Shown here: one piece after another, positions 54,901-63,725 of the stretch
How the letters are laid out: each line of letters opens with the position of its first letter
Position numbering within the stretch: position 1 is the first letter of the stretch
Notes under the pieces: generated by a model
Seen by the model: only the letters and a program-made list of their open reading frames with translations
What the model was told of the DNA's origin: nothing
Databases searched by the model: none
Assembly: GCF_019931215.1 (NCBI RefSeq)
Contig: NZ_JAIOUB010000001.1
Span: forward strand, 310,001 to 374,000
Length of the DNA stretch: 64,000 nt
Reading direction: 5' to 3'
Origin: Alcanivorax limicola
GTDB lineage: Bacteria > Pseudomonadota > Gammaproteobacteria > Pseudomonadales > Alcanivoracaceae
Translations under genes and position numbers: made by a program

Positions 54901-55756
54901 TGCACTGCACGGCACCGGTAATACCGTGTCCGAATGGTGGCAGCGGCTGCGTGCCGACGAAGCGAACCGCACAACACACGGGCGTAGCGGTCATGTGTGG
55001 TTGGTGGGTGCCGGCCCCGGCGATCCTGATCTGATTACCGTGCGTGGCATGCGTTTGCTGCAGCAGGCGGACGTGGTGGTCCACGACCGCCTGGTAGCGC
55101 CGGAGCTGCTGGACTATTGCCGCCCCGATGCCCGCCGACTTTATGTCGGAAAACGGTGCGGCCGTCATAGCGTGCCGCAGAACGAGATCAATGCGCTGCT
55201 GGTACGAGAAGCGCTCGCGGGCCGCCAGGTTGTGCGCCTGAAAGGCGGCGATCCCTTCATTTTTGGTCGCGGCGGCGAAGAACTCGCGGAGCTGCAGCGT
55301 CACGGCGTGGCGGCCAGTGTGGTGCCGGGGATTACGGCGGCGGCGGGCTGCGCAGCGGCCACCGGTATTCCGCTGACCCACAGAGATCATGCCGCCAGTG
55401 TCTGCCTGGTGACGGCGCACCGTCGTGATGGCGCGCCGCAGACCGACTGGGCCGCGTTGGCGGCTGATCCGAAGCGCACGCTGGTGTGTTACATGGGGTT
55501 GAGCGAGCTTGGCACCATCACGGCGCAGCTGACGCGCCATGGGCTCTCGGCAGAGACGCCCGCCGCGCTGATCAGTGAGGGCACGACAGCGCGCCAGAAA
55601 GCTGCGCGCTGCACTCTGGCAACGCTTGCGGAGACGGCGCAGCAAACGCAAATGGGCTCGCCGTGTCTGGTGATGATCGGCAGCGTGGTGAGTCTGGGTG
55701 ACGCGCGGGTGTTCAGTCAGGAGATCGCAAGCACCACAGACGCGGTGGTGGCCTAA
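54872..55756 (+). CDS. cobA: Uroporphyrinogen-III C-methyltransferase (siroheme pathway)
   Basis: Protein of 294 residues from the ATG at 54872 (GAGGAGA eight bases upstream). The SUMT signatures VWLVGAGPGDPDLITVRGMRLLQQADVVVHDRLV (about 45-78), VVRLKGGDPFIFGRGGEE and VVPGITAAAGCAAATGIPLTHRD are intact. An N-terminal extension of about 40 residues (ending near THGRSGHVW) is absent from the minimal family. It lacks the CysG dehydrogenase/ferrochelatase domain, so precorrin-2 must be completed elsewhere. It supplies precorrin-2 for NirB siroheme and overlaps the nasA end by 29 bp. Confidence 0.94.
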   Translation: MLSLFAPWVDALHGTGNTVSEWWQRLRADEANRTTHGRSGHVWLVGAGPGDPDLITVRGMRLLQQADVVVHDRLVAPELLDYCRPDARRLYVGKRCGRHSVPQNEINALLVREALAGRQVVRLKGGDPFIFGRGGEELAELQRHGVAASVVPGITAAAGCAAATGIPLTHRDHAASVCLVTAHRRDGAPQTDWAALAADPKRTLVCYMGLSELGTITAQLTRHGLSAETPAALISEGTTARQKAARCTLATLAETAQQTQMGSPCLVMIGSVVSLGDARVFSQEIASTTDAVVA

Positions 55757-55848
55757 CAGATTGATAAAAAGGCATGACAGTAAAAAATGCCGGTATAACG
55801 CAGTGCTTTTCGGACAGGCATTTCACTTACCTTGAGAGGGAATCGGAG

Positions 55849-57072
55849 ATGTCTCATACCTATCGTTTGGCAGCCATTGTGCTGTGTTGTGTCAGTCTTG
55901 CCGGGGTACGCAGTGTGGCGGCGGCAGATGCCGATACACTGGTAGAAGCGCTGACAGAGGGAAACGTGTCCCTCGGCGTACGCTATCGCTATGAACAGGT
56001 GCGCCAACCCGATCTGTTCGATAAAAACGCGCATGCCAATACCCTGCGTTCCCGTCTGAGTTATCAGAGCGGCAACTGGCAGGGGCTGCAGTTGAGAGTG
56101 GAAATGGACCATGTCGGTTATCTGACCGAGCAACGGTTCAATTCCACGCGCAACGGCCGCACAGATTTTCCTGTCGTCGCAGATCCCAAGGGGGCGGACC
56201 TCAACCAGTTTGCGCTGGACTACCGGTTCAATGACACCGCAGGGGCGACGCTCGGGCGGCAGCGCATCAATCTTGATAACCAGCGTTTCATCGGCGGGGT
56301 AGGCTGGCGCCAGAATGAGCAGACATTCGATGCGGCCAGTCTCGACATGGCTGTGCCGGGCGGGGTCAAGCTCCGGTACGTCTGGATTGACCAGGTGCGG
56401 CGCATATTCGGTCCTGAGCAAGGTGGGCCGCCGGCCGCGTTTGACAGTGACAGCCATCTGCTCCATCTGTCCGGCGCAATCGGCGGGGTGACGTTGAGCG
56501 GCTACGCCTATGCACTGGATCTTGATGAAGCGCCGGCGTTATCCAGCCTGACGACCGGGCTGCGTGTCAGTGGGCGCCCGGCATGGCAGTCGCTGTCGTT
56601 CCCGATCACGCTGGAATATGCGCGGCAGCGGGATTATGCCGATAACCCGGTGGATTTCGGGGCTGATTATCTTCTGACAGAAGTGGGTGTAGCGAGTAAC
56701 GGCTATGGCCTCACGCTGGGTCGCGAAAGCCTGGGTGCTGACGCGGACGCGGGTGTGGCGCTGCAAACACCGCTGGCCACCATGCATGCGTTCCAGGGCT
56801 TTACGGACATTTTCCTGACAACGCCGGCGGACGGTGTGGTGGATCAGTATGTGCGCGTCAGTGGCCCTGCGGGCCCGGTTTCCCTGGCGCTGACCAGCCA
56901 CTGGTTCGATGCTGACCGTGGTGACGACAGATATGGTCGGGAGATCAATGTCAGCGCCGGCTGGCAGGCGCGGCCATGGCTGCATCTGTTGCTCAAGGCC
57001 GCGGACTATCAGGCCCGTGACCTCGCTGCGGATACCCGCAAGCTGTGGGCCCAGGCAACATTGACGTTCTGA
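55849..57072 (+). CDS. Outer-membrane channel, alginate-export-type porin
   Basis: Protein of 407 residues with a Sec signal peptide (about 1-25, ending VAAADA). The mature part has alternating beta strands typical of a barrel: NVSLGVRYRYEQVRQ, ANTLRSRLSYQSGNWQGLQLRVEMDHVG, GATLGRQRINLDNQRFIGGVGWRQNEQTFDA, and it ends in a C-terminal aromatic (LWAQATLTF). This matches the alginate-export porin family, not specific for alginate in this setting. GAGGGAATCGGAG precedes the ATG. It lies 92 bp after cobA with no obvious terminator between them. A role in nitrate or nitrite passage across the outer membrane is inferred from position. Confidence 0.82.
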   Translation: MSHTYRLAAIVLCCVSLAGVRSVAAADADTLVEALTEGNVSLGVRYRYEQVRQPDLFDKNAHANTLRSRLSYQSGNWQGLQLRVEMDHVGYLTEQRFNSTRNGRTDFPVVADPKGADLNQFALDYRFNDTAGATLGRQRINLDNQRFIGGVGWRQNEQTFDAASLDMAVPGGVKLRYVWIDQVRRIFGPEQGGPPAAFDSDSHLLHLSGAIGGVTLSGYAYALDLDEAPALSSLTTGLRVSGRPAWQSLSFPITLEYARQRDYADNPVDFGADYLLTEVGVASNGYGLTLGRESLGADADAGVALQTPLATMHAFQGFTDIFLTTPADGVVDQYVRVSGPAGPVSLALTSHWFDADRGDDRYGREINVSAGWQARPWLHLLLKAADYQARDLAADTRKLWAQATLTF

Positions 57073-57082
57073 TGGGCTAACC

Positions 57083-57103
57083 GCGGCTCTCCCCGAGAGC
57101 CGC
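57083..57103 (+). terminator. Hairpin after the porin gene
   Basis: GCGGCTCTC (57083-57091) pairs perfectly with GAGAGCCGC (57095-57103) across a three-base loop. No T run. It probably marks the end of the nitrate gene block. Confidence 0.5.
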
Positions 57104-57196
57104 TCTCCTCGACAGCAGCGCCCCCCTTGTCTTGCAGAGTCAGCGCTGCATGGCATTTAATGACAAGAATAATGGGAAGGGGAGCGCGGGGGCGTC

Positions 57197-58789
57197 ATGG
57201 AGCGAACAGACACGCTGGTTGTGGGCAGCGGTTTTGGTGGTGCCGTGATGGCGTTGCGGCTGGCTCAGCAGGGCGCTCGTGTGCTGGTGCTGGAACGCGG
57301 GCGGCGCTGGTCTCCGCAAAGTTATCCCAGTGTCAGTGGACGGCACTGGCGCTGGGACGAGCGGCGACCGGAACGCCACAATGGCTGGATCGATTTCCGC
57401 GCCTTTGGCGACATGAGTGTGGCCGCAGGCGCCGGTGTTGGTGGCGGGTCATTGATCTATGCCAATATCAGTATTCCCGCACGTCCGGATAATTTTCTGC
57501 GCGGCTGGCCTGCCGCGATCAGCTATGCCGCACTGGCGCCGCATTTTGCGACGGTGCAGCAGATGCTGAAGGTGGCCCCCTTGCCCGCCAACCAGTTTAC
57601 GCCGCGCACACGCCTGTTGCGTGACGCCGCAGAAGCGATTGGCGAAGGCAAGCGTTTTACCGTGCTGCCACAGGCCGTCACGTTTGACCCGGCCTGGCAC
57701 ACGCGGCGCGAGCGGCCTTACGATTATCGACATTCGCGTACCTGGACCAACGAGCATGGCCGTGTCCAGGGCACCTGTGTGCATTGCGGCAACTGTGATA
57801 TCGGTTGCCCGGTGCAGGCAAAAAATACCCTCGATCTGAATTATCTCGCTGAGGCAGAGCAGTGCGGAGCGGAGATCCGGCCGTTGCATCATGTGCGCTG
57901 GCTACGTCCGGCAGAGGAGGGCGGTTACGAAGTGGGTGTCCGCGATCTGGCCGCAGGTAAAGATGTGCGGATACTGGCCCGTCGGGTTGTTATTGCGGCG
58001 GGGAGTATCGGTTCAACGGAATTACTGTTGCGATGCCGCGATCAGTATCAGACCCTGCCGGGGCTCAGCGACAGGCTGGGGCACGGTTGGCTCAGCAACG
58101 GCGATTTCCTGACGCCGGCGCGCTATCCACACCGCGACATATCACCCTCAAGAGGGCCGACTATTTCTGCCGCAATAGACTTTCTTGATGGCAGTCAGCA
58201 GGGCCAGCGTTTTCTCGTGGAAGATGGCGGATTTCCGGACGTGGTCGGGAATCTGCTACGCCGTCGCAAGCGACGTTTGCTGACGGACCCGTTTGCGGGG
58301 CTGGGCAAGCATCGACTGATCGGCATTCTGCGACATCTGATCAGCAAGCGCGATCCGCTGACCGGGCTCATGCCCTGGTTTGGCCAGGCGCAAGACGAGG
58401 CGGGTGGTGTGCTGTCGCTGGGCCGCCCCTGGTATGCGCCGTGGCGCCGCAATCAGTTGCGGATGAAATGGGATTATCGCGCGGCCGAGCCTGCCGTCGA
58501 GGCCCTCTCTTCAATGCATGTGCGTCTCAGTGAGGCGACCGGCGGCCAGCCACTGGTGCCCGCAACCTGGCGCTGGTTCCGTAATCTGGTGACGCCGCAC
58601 CCGCTGGGGGGCTGCAACATGGCGGACTCACCGGAGCAGGGCGTGGTGGATCATCGCGGCGAGGTGTTTGGTTATCCGGAACTGTTCGTGATGGATGGCG
58701 CGGTGGTGCCGGTGGCGCTGGGGTTGAATCCCTCACAGACCATCGCGGCACTGGCTGAATACGCGGCGGCGCAGATAGCCGAGCGCTGA
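57197..58789 (+). CDS. GMC oxidoreductase, cholesterol-oxidase-like, with four-cysteine motif
   Basis: Protein of 530 residues. FAD motif GSGFGGAVMALRLAQQG is at about 10-26, GAGVGGGSLIYANISIP near 82, and C-terminal catalytic stretches are PHPLGGCNMAD (His) and LGLNPSQTIAALAE (Asn). GTCVHCGNCDIGCPVQAK provides Cys194, Cys197, Cys200 and Cys204. Cys194/200/204 have the same C-x5-C-x3-C spacing as the two GMC enzymes at 7.4 and 9.8 kb, with one extra Cys. It has no small subunit and no Tat signal, so it probably stays cytoplasmic. Substrate unknown (sterol or alcohol). Confidence 0.88.
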   Translation: MERTDTLVVGSGFGGAVMALRLAQQGARVLVLERGRRWSPQSYPSVSGRHWRWDERRPERHNGWIDFRAFGDMSVAAGAGVGGGSLIYANISIPARPDNFLRGWPAAISYAALAPHFATVQQMLKVAPLPANQFTPRTRLLRDAAEAIGEGKRFTVLPQAVTFDPAWHTRRERPYDYRHSRTWTNEHGRVQGTCVHCGNCDIGCPVQAKNTLDLNYLAEAEQCGAEIRPLHHVRWLRPAEEGGYEVGVRDLAAGKDVRILARRVVIAAGSIGSTELLLRCRDQYQTLPGLSDRLGHGWLSNGDFLTPARYPHRDISPSRGPTISAAIDFLDGSQQGQRFLVEDGGFPDVVGNLLRRRKRRLLTDPFAGLGKHRLIGILRHLISKRDPLTGLMPWFGQAQDEAGGVLSLGRPWYAPWRRNQLRMKWDYRAAEPAVEALSSMHVRLSEATGGQPLVPATWRWFRNLVTPHPLGGCNMADSPEQGVVDHRGEVFGYPELFVMDGAVVPVALGLNPSQTIAALAEYAAAQIAER

Positions 58790-58835
58790 GGTGTGTGGCT
58801 TCCCTGGCCGCAACGACGACGGTAGACTGTCTGGC

Positions 58836-59366
58836 ATGAGTGATGCACGTTACAACATTGTATTTGACGGCAGTCTGGTGCCCGGTGCTGATCCGGCCGC
58901 CGTGCGTGCCAATCTGGGGCGCCTGTTCCGTATGACACCGGAGCGGGTGGAAGCGCTGTTTTCAGGCAAGCGCATGGTGCTCAAGCGTGACGCCGATCAG
59001 GCGACGGCGATGAAGTTCCGTGCGGCGCTCAAGCAGGCGGGCGCCCAGTGCCAGATGGTTGAGTCCTCTCCGGCTGCTGTTGCGGCGCCATCACCGGCTG
59101 CGCCTGAACAGCGCAGCAGCCCTGCGGACAGCAACCGCGAAATGGTCGGTACCATCCGTACGGGAGGCGAAGGGTTCAGCGGGCCCTTCGAGGTGGCACC
59201 GCCGGGTGCGGATCTGGACACTACCGAGCGTCAGACAGTCAGTGTTAATCCCGACATCAGCCATCTGTCGATGGCTCCCCCGGGGACTGAACTGGAAGAG
59301 CTGGCGCCGCGTAAAGCGGCGGTCAACCCGGACATCAGTCATCTGTCACTGGCGGATGACAGCTGA
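58836..59366 (+). CDS. Hypothetical protein with two 26-residue C-terminal repeats
   Basis: Protein of 176 residues. Residues 5-75 (YNIVFDGSLVPGADPAAVRANLGRLF, then LFSGKRMVLKRDADQATAMKFRAALKQAGAQCQM) form a compact domain that, as I recall, occurs at the N-terminus of assorted gammaproteobacterial proteins. A Pro/Ala linker follows (about 78-98). Residues 120-145 and 146-171 are tandem repeats of the pattern [VM]APPG-x-[DE]-L-[DE]...VNPDISHLS. No signal or membrane segment. Function unknown. The stop lies inside the 3' end of the convergent gene at 59346 (21-bp overlap). Confidence 0.72.
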   Translation: MSDARYNIVFDGSLVPGADPAAVRANLGRLFRMTPERVEALFSGKRMVLKRDADQATAMKFRAALKQAGAQCQMVESSPAAVAAPSPAAPEQRSSPADSNREMVGTIRTGGEGFSGPFEVAPPGADLDTTERQTVSVNPDISHLSMAPPGTELEELAPRKAAVNPDISHLSLADDS

Positions 59367-60440
59367 CACACCGGAATGCTGCAGTGGACAGTGGAGTGGC
59401 AGTACATGGCTGCGCCCGGTGCGTGTATCAATCAGCAGAAAATCATAACCGGTTGCGGTTGCCTGACGGTCCACCCATGACAACGCTTCGGTAATCCGCG
59501 TCGGCCAATCCTCGGCGAACGCAGACGGATTGGTACAAAGTGCGCCGCCGGCCAGGCCCTGATTGACGGTGTGGCGCCAGGCGGCCAACCAGTACACGTA
59601 TTCGTTCTCCAGATCGGCGGTACGCTGCGTAATCTCCCTCTGCAATCCTGTGATTGATGCTCGCTCCTGATCACTCAGGTCGTCGCGCTCAGACAGTTGT
59701 GCCAGACGCGTGGCGGCGGTGTACAGGCGCTCCGCCTCGATTTCCCGCCGGGCACTGGCCAATTCCAGATCCACTTGCCTGATACGTGCCAGCAGCTGTG
59801 GGGCCACACCGCGCTCCGCTTCCGCCTCCAGCAGCATACGTGCGCCGATCAGGTCTTGCTCCGCTAGCAAGGCATTGATTTCTTCAGTTCTGAGTGCCGT
59901 CTCGGCGGTTCGTGTCGCCCGGGTCGGTGATGAGCGAACGGGTGTTGAACGGGTCGGTGCTGCCGCAGGTGGCCGTGCTGCATCCGGATTGCCCGCAATA
60001 GTCCAGACACCCAGTGTGCAACCGTTGTCGGTGGTGACGGTGACGCGCCAGTCCATCGTATTGTCGACGATCTGCCGACTGGACCAGGTGCGCCAGCCCG
60101 GGCTGCCGATACGCAGCGGCACGGTGACATCCGAGTCCCCGTTTTGCCAGCGATGCTGCAGTGTCATGCCGGTGGCGCCCAGAACTTCCGTAAAGAAGAA
60201 CAGCGTTCTGACGGTGGCAGGCACTTCCGTCAGCAGGTCCAGCGGTTCGCTGCCGACCACGGCGCCGGTAAAGCCGGCGCGGCTGATTTCCGGGCAGCTT
60301 TCGGCATGTGCGGCGGCACCGCCGGATTCGGCAAATGCCGGCGTCGCTGACAACATTGCCGACAAGGCAGTCAAGATGACGCCGAACCGGACGGCCGGGC
60401 AGGGCATAAGCGGAAGTATGAGGCGACGCATCGTGAACAT
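59346..60440 (-). CDS. Exported DUF2914-like protein with coiled coil
   Basis: Protein of 364 residues from the ATG at 60440 (60431 also possible; no strong ribosome-binding site). Signal peptide ends near ATPAFA. Residues about 45-165 match the DUF2914 pattern: EVPATVRTLFFFTEVLGATGMTLQHRWQNGD, then RIGSPGWRTWSSRQI and WRVTVTTDNGCTLG. A Pro/Arg/Thr linker follows, then a long helical, probably coiled-coil stretch (about 190-290: INALLAEQDLIGARMLLEAEAERG...). The final part has LCTNPSAFAEDWPTRITEALSW. Function unknown; periplasmic or envelope location expected. Confidence 0.75.
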   Translation of the reverse strand: MFTMRRLILPLMPCPAVRFGVILTALSAMLSATPAFAESGGAAAHAESCPEISRAGFTGAVVGSEPLDLLTEVPATVRTLFFFTEVLGATGMTLQHRWQNGDSDVTVPLRIGSPGWRTWSSRQIVDNTMDWRVTVTTDNGCTLGVWTIAGNPDAARPPAAAPTRSTPVRSSPTRATRTAETALRTEEINALLAEQDLIGARMLLEAEAERGVAPQLLARIRQVDLELASARREIEAERLYTAATRLAQLSERDDLSDQERASITGLQREITQRTADLENEYVYWLAAWRHTVNQGLAGGALCTNPSAFAEDWPTRITEALSWVDRQATATGYDFLLIDTRTGRSHVLPLHCPLQHSGVSAVIRQ

Positions 60441-60584
60441 GATCAAGGCTCTTGCACTCTTTTGCGTCGTATCATAGGCGGCGGCACTGCAGAAACAACC
60501 GCAGAGTTGTAACTGTGGCGTGAACACCGGAGTATAGAACGCGCAGTTTCCACACAAGACGCTAACACAGTTTGCGAGGTAACC

Positions 60585-61691
60585 ATGTCTGACGCCCGGG
60601 CCAGCTGGCCATGGATTGGGATTCTTGCGGCCCTGGTGGTGCTGGTGGCAGGTATGCGGGCCGCCTCTGGGTTACTTGAGCCGTTTTTACTCGCTGTCTT
60701 TCTGAGCATCGTCTGTGCGCCGGGCGTTGCCTGGTTGCGGCGCCATCATGTGCCGGAAGCGTTGGCGGTATTGCTGGTCATGATCGGACTGATCGTGGCC
60801 ATGATCGGTGTGGCCACAGGGCTCGGTGCGTCGATCAATGGCTTTGTGCGCGAGCTGCCAAAATATGAAGAGGCGCTGAATGAACGCCTTGCCGGGGTGC
60901 TGGATATGCTGGCCGGATTCGGGATGCACCTGGATACTGATGCATGGCGTGAGCACCTGGATGCCGAGACGCTGATGAATATGGCGGGCAAGGTTGCCGG
61001 GCATTTTGGTTCTGCGCTGGGCAATCTGTTGCTGGTGCTGTTGACCGTGGCGTTTATCCTCCTTGAGGCGGCACGCTTCCCCGCGAAGCTGCAGGCTGCG
61101 TTGGGCGGTTCCGCCCCCGGCGTTGCGGTGTTCCGCAAGTTCTCTGCCGGTGTGAATCAGTATCTGGCGATCAAGTCACTGGTCAGTCTGGGGACGGGCA
61201 TTATCGTGGCCTTGTGGATGTGGATACTGGATGTGGACTATCCGCTGCTGTGGGGCGCGTTGGCCTTCATGTTCAACTACATCCCGAATATAGGCTCTTT
61301 CCTGGCTGCCATTCCGGCGTGTCTGTTGGCTTATGTGTTGCACGGGTTCGGTCTTGCTGCCGTTGCCGTCGCCGGTTTTGTGGTGATCAACACCGGTATG
61401 GGCAACCTGCTGGAGCCACGACTGATGGGACGTCGGCTGGGATTGTCCACGCTGGTGGTATTTGTGTCTCTGGTCTTCTGGGGGTGGGTGCTGGGGCCGG
61501 TAGGTATGGTCCTGTCGGTGCCATTGACCATGATCTTGCGGATCGCATTTGAAAGCCGTGCCGAAAGCCGCTGGCTTGCCGTATTGCTGGGTCCGGAGGT
61601 TGCTTCTGAGGTTGCTCAGCAGGGCCCTGCTGCACCCGGGCAGCAGGACGAGGACGTGATGACCGGGGACAGGGATGCCGGCGGGGGCTGA
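60585..61691 (+). CDS. AI-2E family transporter (UPF0118 permease)
   Basis: Protein of 368 residues with about seven to eight transmembrane segments: IGILAALVVLVAGMRAASGLLEPFLLAVFLSIVCAPGVAWL at the start, and the family-typical PLLWGALAFMFNYIPNIGSFLAAIP (about 220-245) and NTGMGNLLEPRLMGRRLGLSTLVVFVSLVFWGWVLGPVGMVLSVPLT. The family includes TqsA (AI-2 export) and Na+/H+ antiporters, so substrate cannot be assigned. The ATG at 60585 follows GCGAGGTAACC. It ends directly against the convergent UPF0149 gene. Confidence 0.9.
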   Translation: MSDARASWPWIGILAALVVLVAGMRAASGLLEPFLLAVFLSIVCAPGVAWLRRHHVPEALAVLLVMIGLIVAMIGVATGLGASINGFVRELPKYEEALNERLAGVLDMLAGFGMHLDTDAWREHLDAETLMNMAGKVAGHFGSALGNLLLVLLTVAFILLEAARFPAKLQAALGGSAPGVAVFRKFSAGVNQYLAIKSLVSLGTGIIVALWMWILDVDYPLLWGALAFMFNYIPNIGSFLAAIPACLLAYVLHGFGLAAVAVAGFVVINTGMGNLLEPRLMGRRLGLSTLVVFVSLVFWGWVLGPVGMVLSVPLTMILRIAFESRAESRWLAVLLGPEVASEVAQQGPAAPGQQDEDVMTGDRDAGGG

Positions 61692-62267
61692 TTAATCGTC
61701 CTCGCTCGCTTCGCTGTCATCACCGCCGGTCGGGGCATCCGGTGCATGGAAGTACAGGAACAGTTCTTCCAGCAGCTCGGGTATCGCCATGGCCATGGTC
61801 CGCACCAGTCGGGTGTCTTCCCAGAGGCTGTCCAGTTCAGGGTCTTCATCCATACCGCTGATCAGCAAAAAAGGCAGCAGCATGTTGGCCATGCGTTCTT
61901 CATCTGCCTCCGACCAGCGCTCTTCCTGTAGCAGAACACCTGCCATGAAACCGGCGCACCAGCTGGACAGATCTTCCCCTTCATCGTCGGCATACGGGTC
62001 CAGCAGGCAGGGGAGCTGAAGGCGCTCGCCGACGCCCAGCTGGGCGGCGAGGCGTTGCTGCAGTTGCAACAACGCGGTTGCAACATTGGCGGGCACCGCG
62101 TTCTCTTCCGCATGACAGATCTGCGGCCAGTCTTCGGGGGCGGACGGGCCAGCGGAAATGGCACACATCAGGCCATGGATCTCGGTCCAGGTCAGGGCAT
62201 CCTCACCGGTTTCCCGGATAAAGGCATCGACGGTTTGCCGCAGACCGGGATTTTCAAGACTTTCCAT
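61692..62267 (-). CDS. UPF0149 (YgfB/YecA-like) family protein
   Basis: Protein of 191 residues, acidic and helical. Family features: TWTEIHGLMCAISAGPSAPEDW (about 26-47), LPCLLDPYADDEGEDLSSWCAGFMAGV (about 84-110) and a C-terminal tail rich in Asp/Glu (GGDDSEASEDD). No SEC-C zinc motif, so it is closer to YgfB than YecA. Homologues affect regulation and antibiotic responses in Pseudomonas, but no role can be assigned here. It lies next to a diguanylate cyclase gene on the same strand. Confidence 0.87.
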   Translation of the reverse strand: MESLENPGLRQTVDAFIRETGEDALTWTEIHGLMCAISAGPSAPEDWPQICHAEENAVPANVATALLQLQQRLAAQLGVGERLQLPCLLDPYADDEGEDLSSWCAGFMAGVLLQEERWSEADEERMANMLLPFLLISGMDEDPELDSLWEDTRLVRTMAMAIPELLEELFLYFHAPDAPTGGDDSEASEDD

Positions 62268-62335
62268 TTGAGCATGACCTTCTTGTTGGTGATCTTGTAG
62301 GCGATTGGGCGCGAGTCTAGCATGCCGCCGGGGTA

Positions 62336-63517
62336 TCAGGCTTCTGCTTCGACCAGTCGGTTGCGGCCGGTGTTCTTGGCGCGATAAAGGGCCACGTCGG
62401 CGCGCTGGAACAAGGAGTCCACGGTGTCGCCTTGGCGCCAGGTGGCGAGCCCGGCGGACAGGGTCACCTGGAACCCTGCCTGGCCGCCAAAATGAAGGCC
62501 GGAGAGCGTGCTGCGCAGCCGTTCCAGTACCTGACGGATGTCGTGCGTGTCGCCTGCGGTCAGCAGAATAACGAACTCCTCGCCACCATAACGGGCAATC
62601 AGATCGGAGCGCCGCAAGGTGTTACGGGCAGTTTCGGCGAAGCGAACCAGCACTTGATCACCGGCCTGATGTCCCCAGGTGTCATTGATTTTCTTGAAGT
62701 GATCGAGGTCGATCAGCGCCAGATGCAGCGGGTTTCCCTGACGCTCTGCGCGGGCCATTTCTTCTTCGATCCGTTCCATGAAATGGCGACGATTGAACAG
62801 ACCGGTGAGGCTGTCACGGATGGCCACTTCTTCCAGCCGCGCCATGGCATCCTGCAGCTGCTGGTTGATCTGTTCCAGATGGCGTTGTTGCGCTTGCAGC
62901 GAGGTACGCTGATCCCGGTTTCGTTGTTGCAGGTTGTGAATATGACCGCCGACATAGATAAACCAGGCAAGCCCCATGGTCAGGATGCTCAGGTGCCCGA
63001 GGCTCAGTGACACGATCTTGTATTGCGGCGCATCAAGATACTCGACCACTTCCAGGGTGATAAAGCAGGCGAGCACAAACAATGCCATGACGATCATGCG
63101 TCGCCGGGCCAGCGCAAATACACCAAAGGTCATGACCATGAAGTAGATGGCCAGCATGGCGCCACGCATGTCACGGGAGTAATGCAGCAACAGGGTAATC
63201 AGCAGAATGCCGATGATCATCTGCGGGGTGGTCAGGCTGGGATCTCGCCAGCGCTCAGAAAATCCACCCTGAATCAGGAAAAACACCAACAGATTGAGCG
63301 CCAGCGTGCCGCCGAACAGCCACTGGTGAGGGGTGTCTGGCTCGAAGTAGCCGATTTGCATGCCCAGCAGCACGCCCCCCCATACCAGCAGATACGAGTA
63401 GATGGCCATTCTCTGGCGCCGCAGGCGCAGACTGCGGCGATGGTCCTGTGAAACGTTCAATGCTTTGACATTTCCCCCTGACGGCAGCTGCTCCTCGCAA
63501 ATCCCGCCTGATATCAC
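62336..63517 (-). CDS. Membrane diguanylate cyclase (GGDEF)
   Basis: Up to 393 residues; the start is uncertain (GTG at 63517, TTG at 63460 behind AGGGGGA, or ATG at 63409). Five to six transmembrane segments lie between about residues 38 and 190. A coiled coil follows (LQAQQRHLEQINQQLQDAMARLEEVA), then a GGDEF domain (about 232-393) starting RDSLTGLFNRRHFMERI. The active-site motif is GGEEF (RYGGEEFVILL), with the metal Asp in LIDLDHFKKINDTWGH. An RxxD-type inhibitory site upstream of GGEEF seems present as RSDL. It makes cyclic-di-GMP in response to an unknown membrane signal. Confidence 0.9.
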   Translation of the reverse strand: MISGGICEEQLPSGGNVKALNVSQDHRRSLRLRRQRMAIYSYLLVWGGVLLGMQIGYFEPDTPHQWLFGGTLALNLLVFFLIQGGFSERWRDPSLTTPQMIIGILLITLLLHYSRDMRGAMLAIYFMVMTFGVFALARRRMIVMALFVLACFITLEVVEYLDAPQYKIVSLSLGHLSILTMGLAWFIYVGGHIHNLQQRNRDQRTSLQAQQRHLEQINQQLQDAMARLEEVAIRDSLTGLFNRRHFMERIEEEMARAERQGNPLHLALIDLDHFKKINDTWGHQAGDQVLVRFAETARNTLRRSDLIARYGGEEFVILLTAGDTHDIRQVLERLRSTLSGLHFGGQAGFQVTLSAGLATWRQGDTVDSLFQRADVALYRAKNTGRNRLVEAEA

Positions 63518-63640
63518 ATTGATATCATGACACAGGTCCGGAAACGCGGCGATAGGCCCGGAGCGCAGGCGTGGCGGGGGGCGCCGGTGGGCGACGAACG
63601 GCTTGCCGCGTATCCGGTGCTGTGTCAGGATTGACGCAAA

Positions 63641-63657
63641 TTCAAACGAGCGTTTAA
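63641..63657. promoter_or_regulatory. PsrA-like palindromic operator before the acyl-CoA dehydrogenase gene
   Basis: TTCAAACGAGCGTTTAA shares 15 of 17 bases with the site between ETF-QO and etfBA (3131-3147). It lies about 70 bp before the start of the acyl-CoA dehydrogenase gene. Region 63518-63725 otherwise shows nothing recognisable. Confidence 0.65.
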
Positions 63658-63725
63658 CTGGCCGCGGGTCTCAGACATACCCCCGTCAGCCAGACGCGCA
63701 ACGGTCACCCACAGGAGTATGCGAA

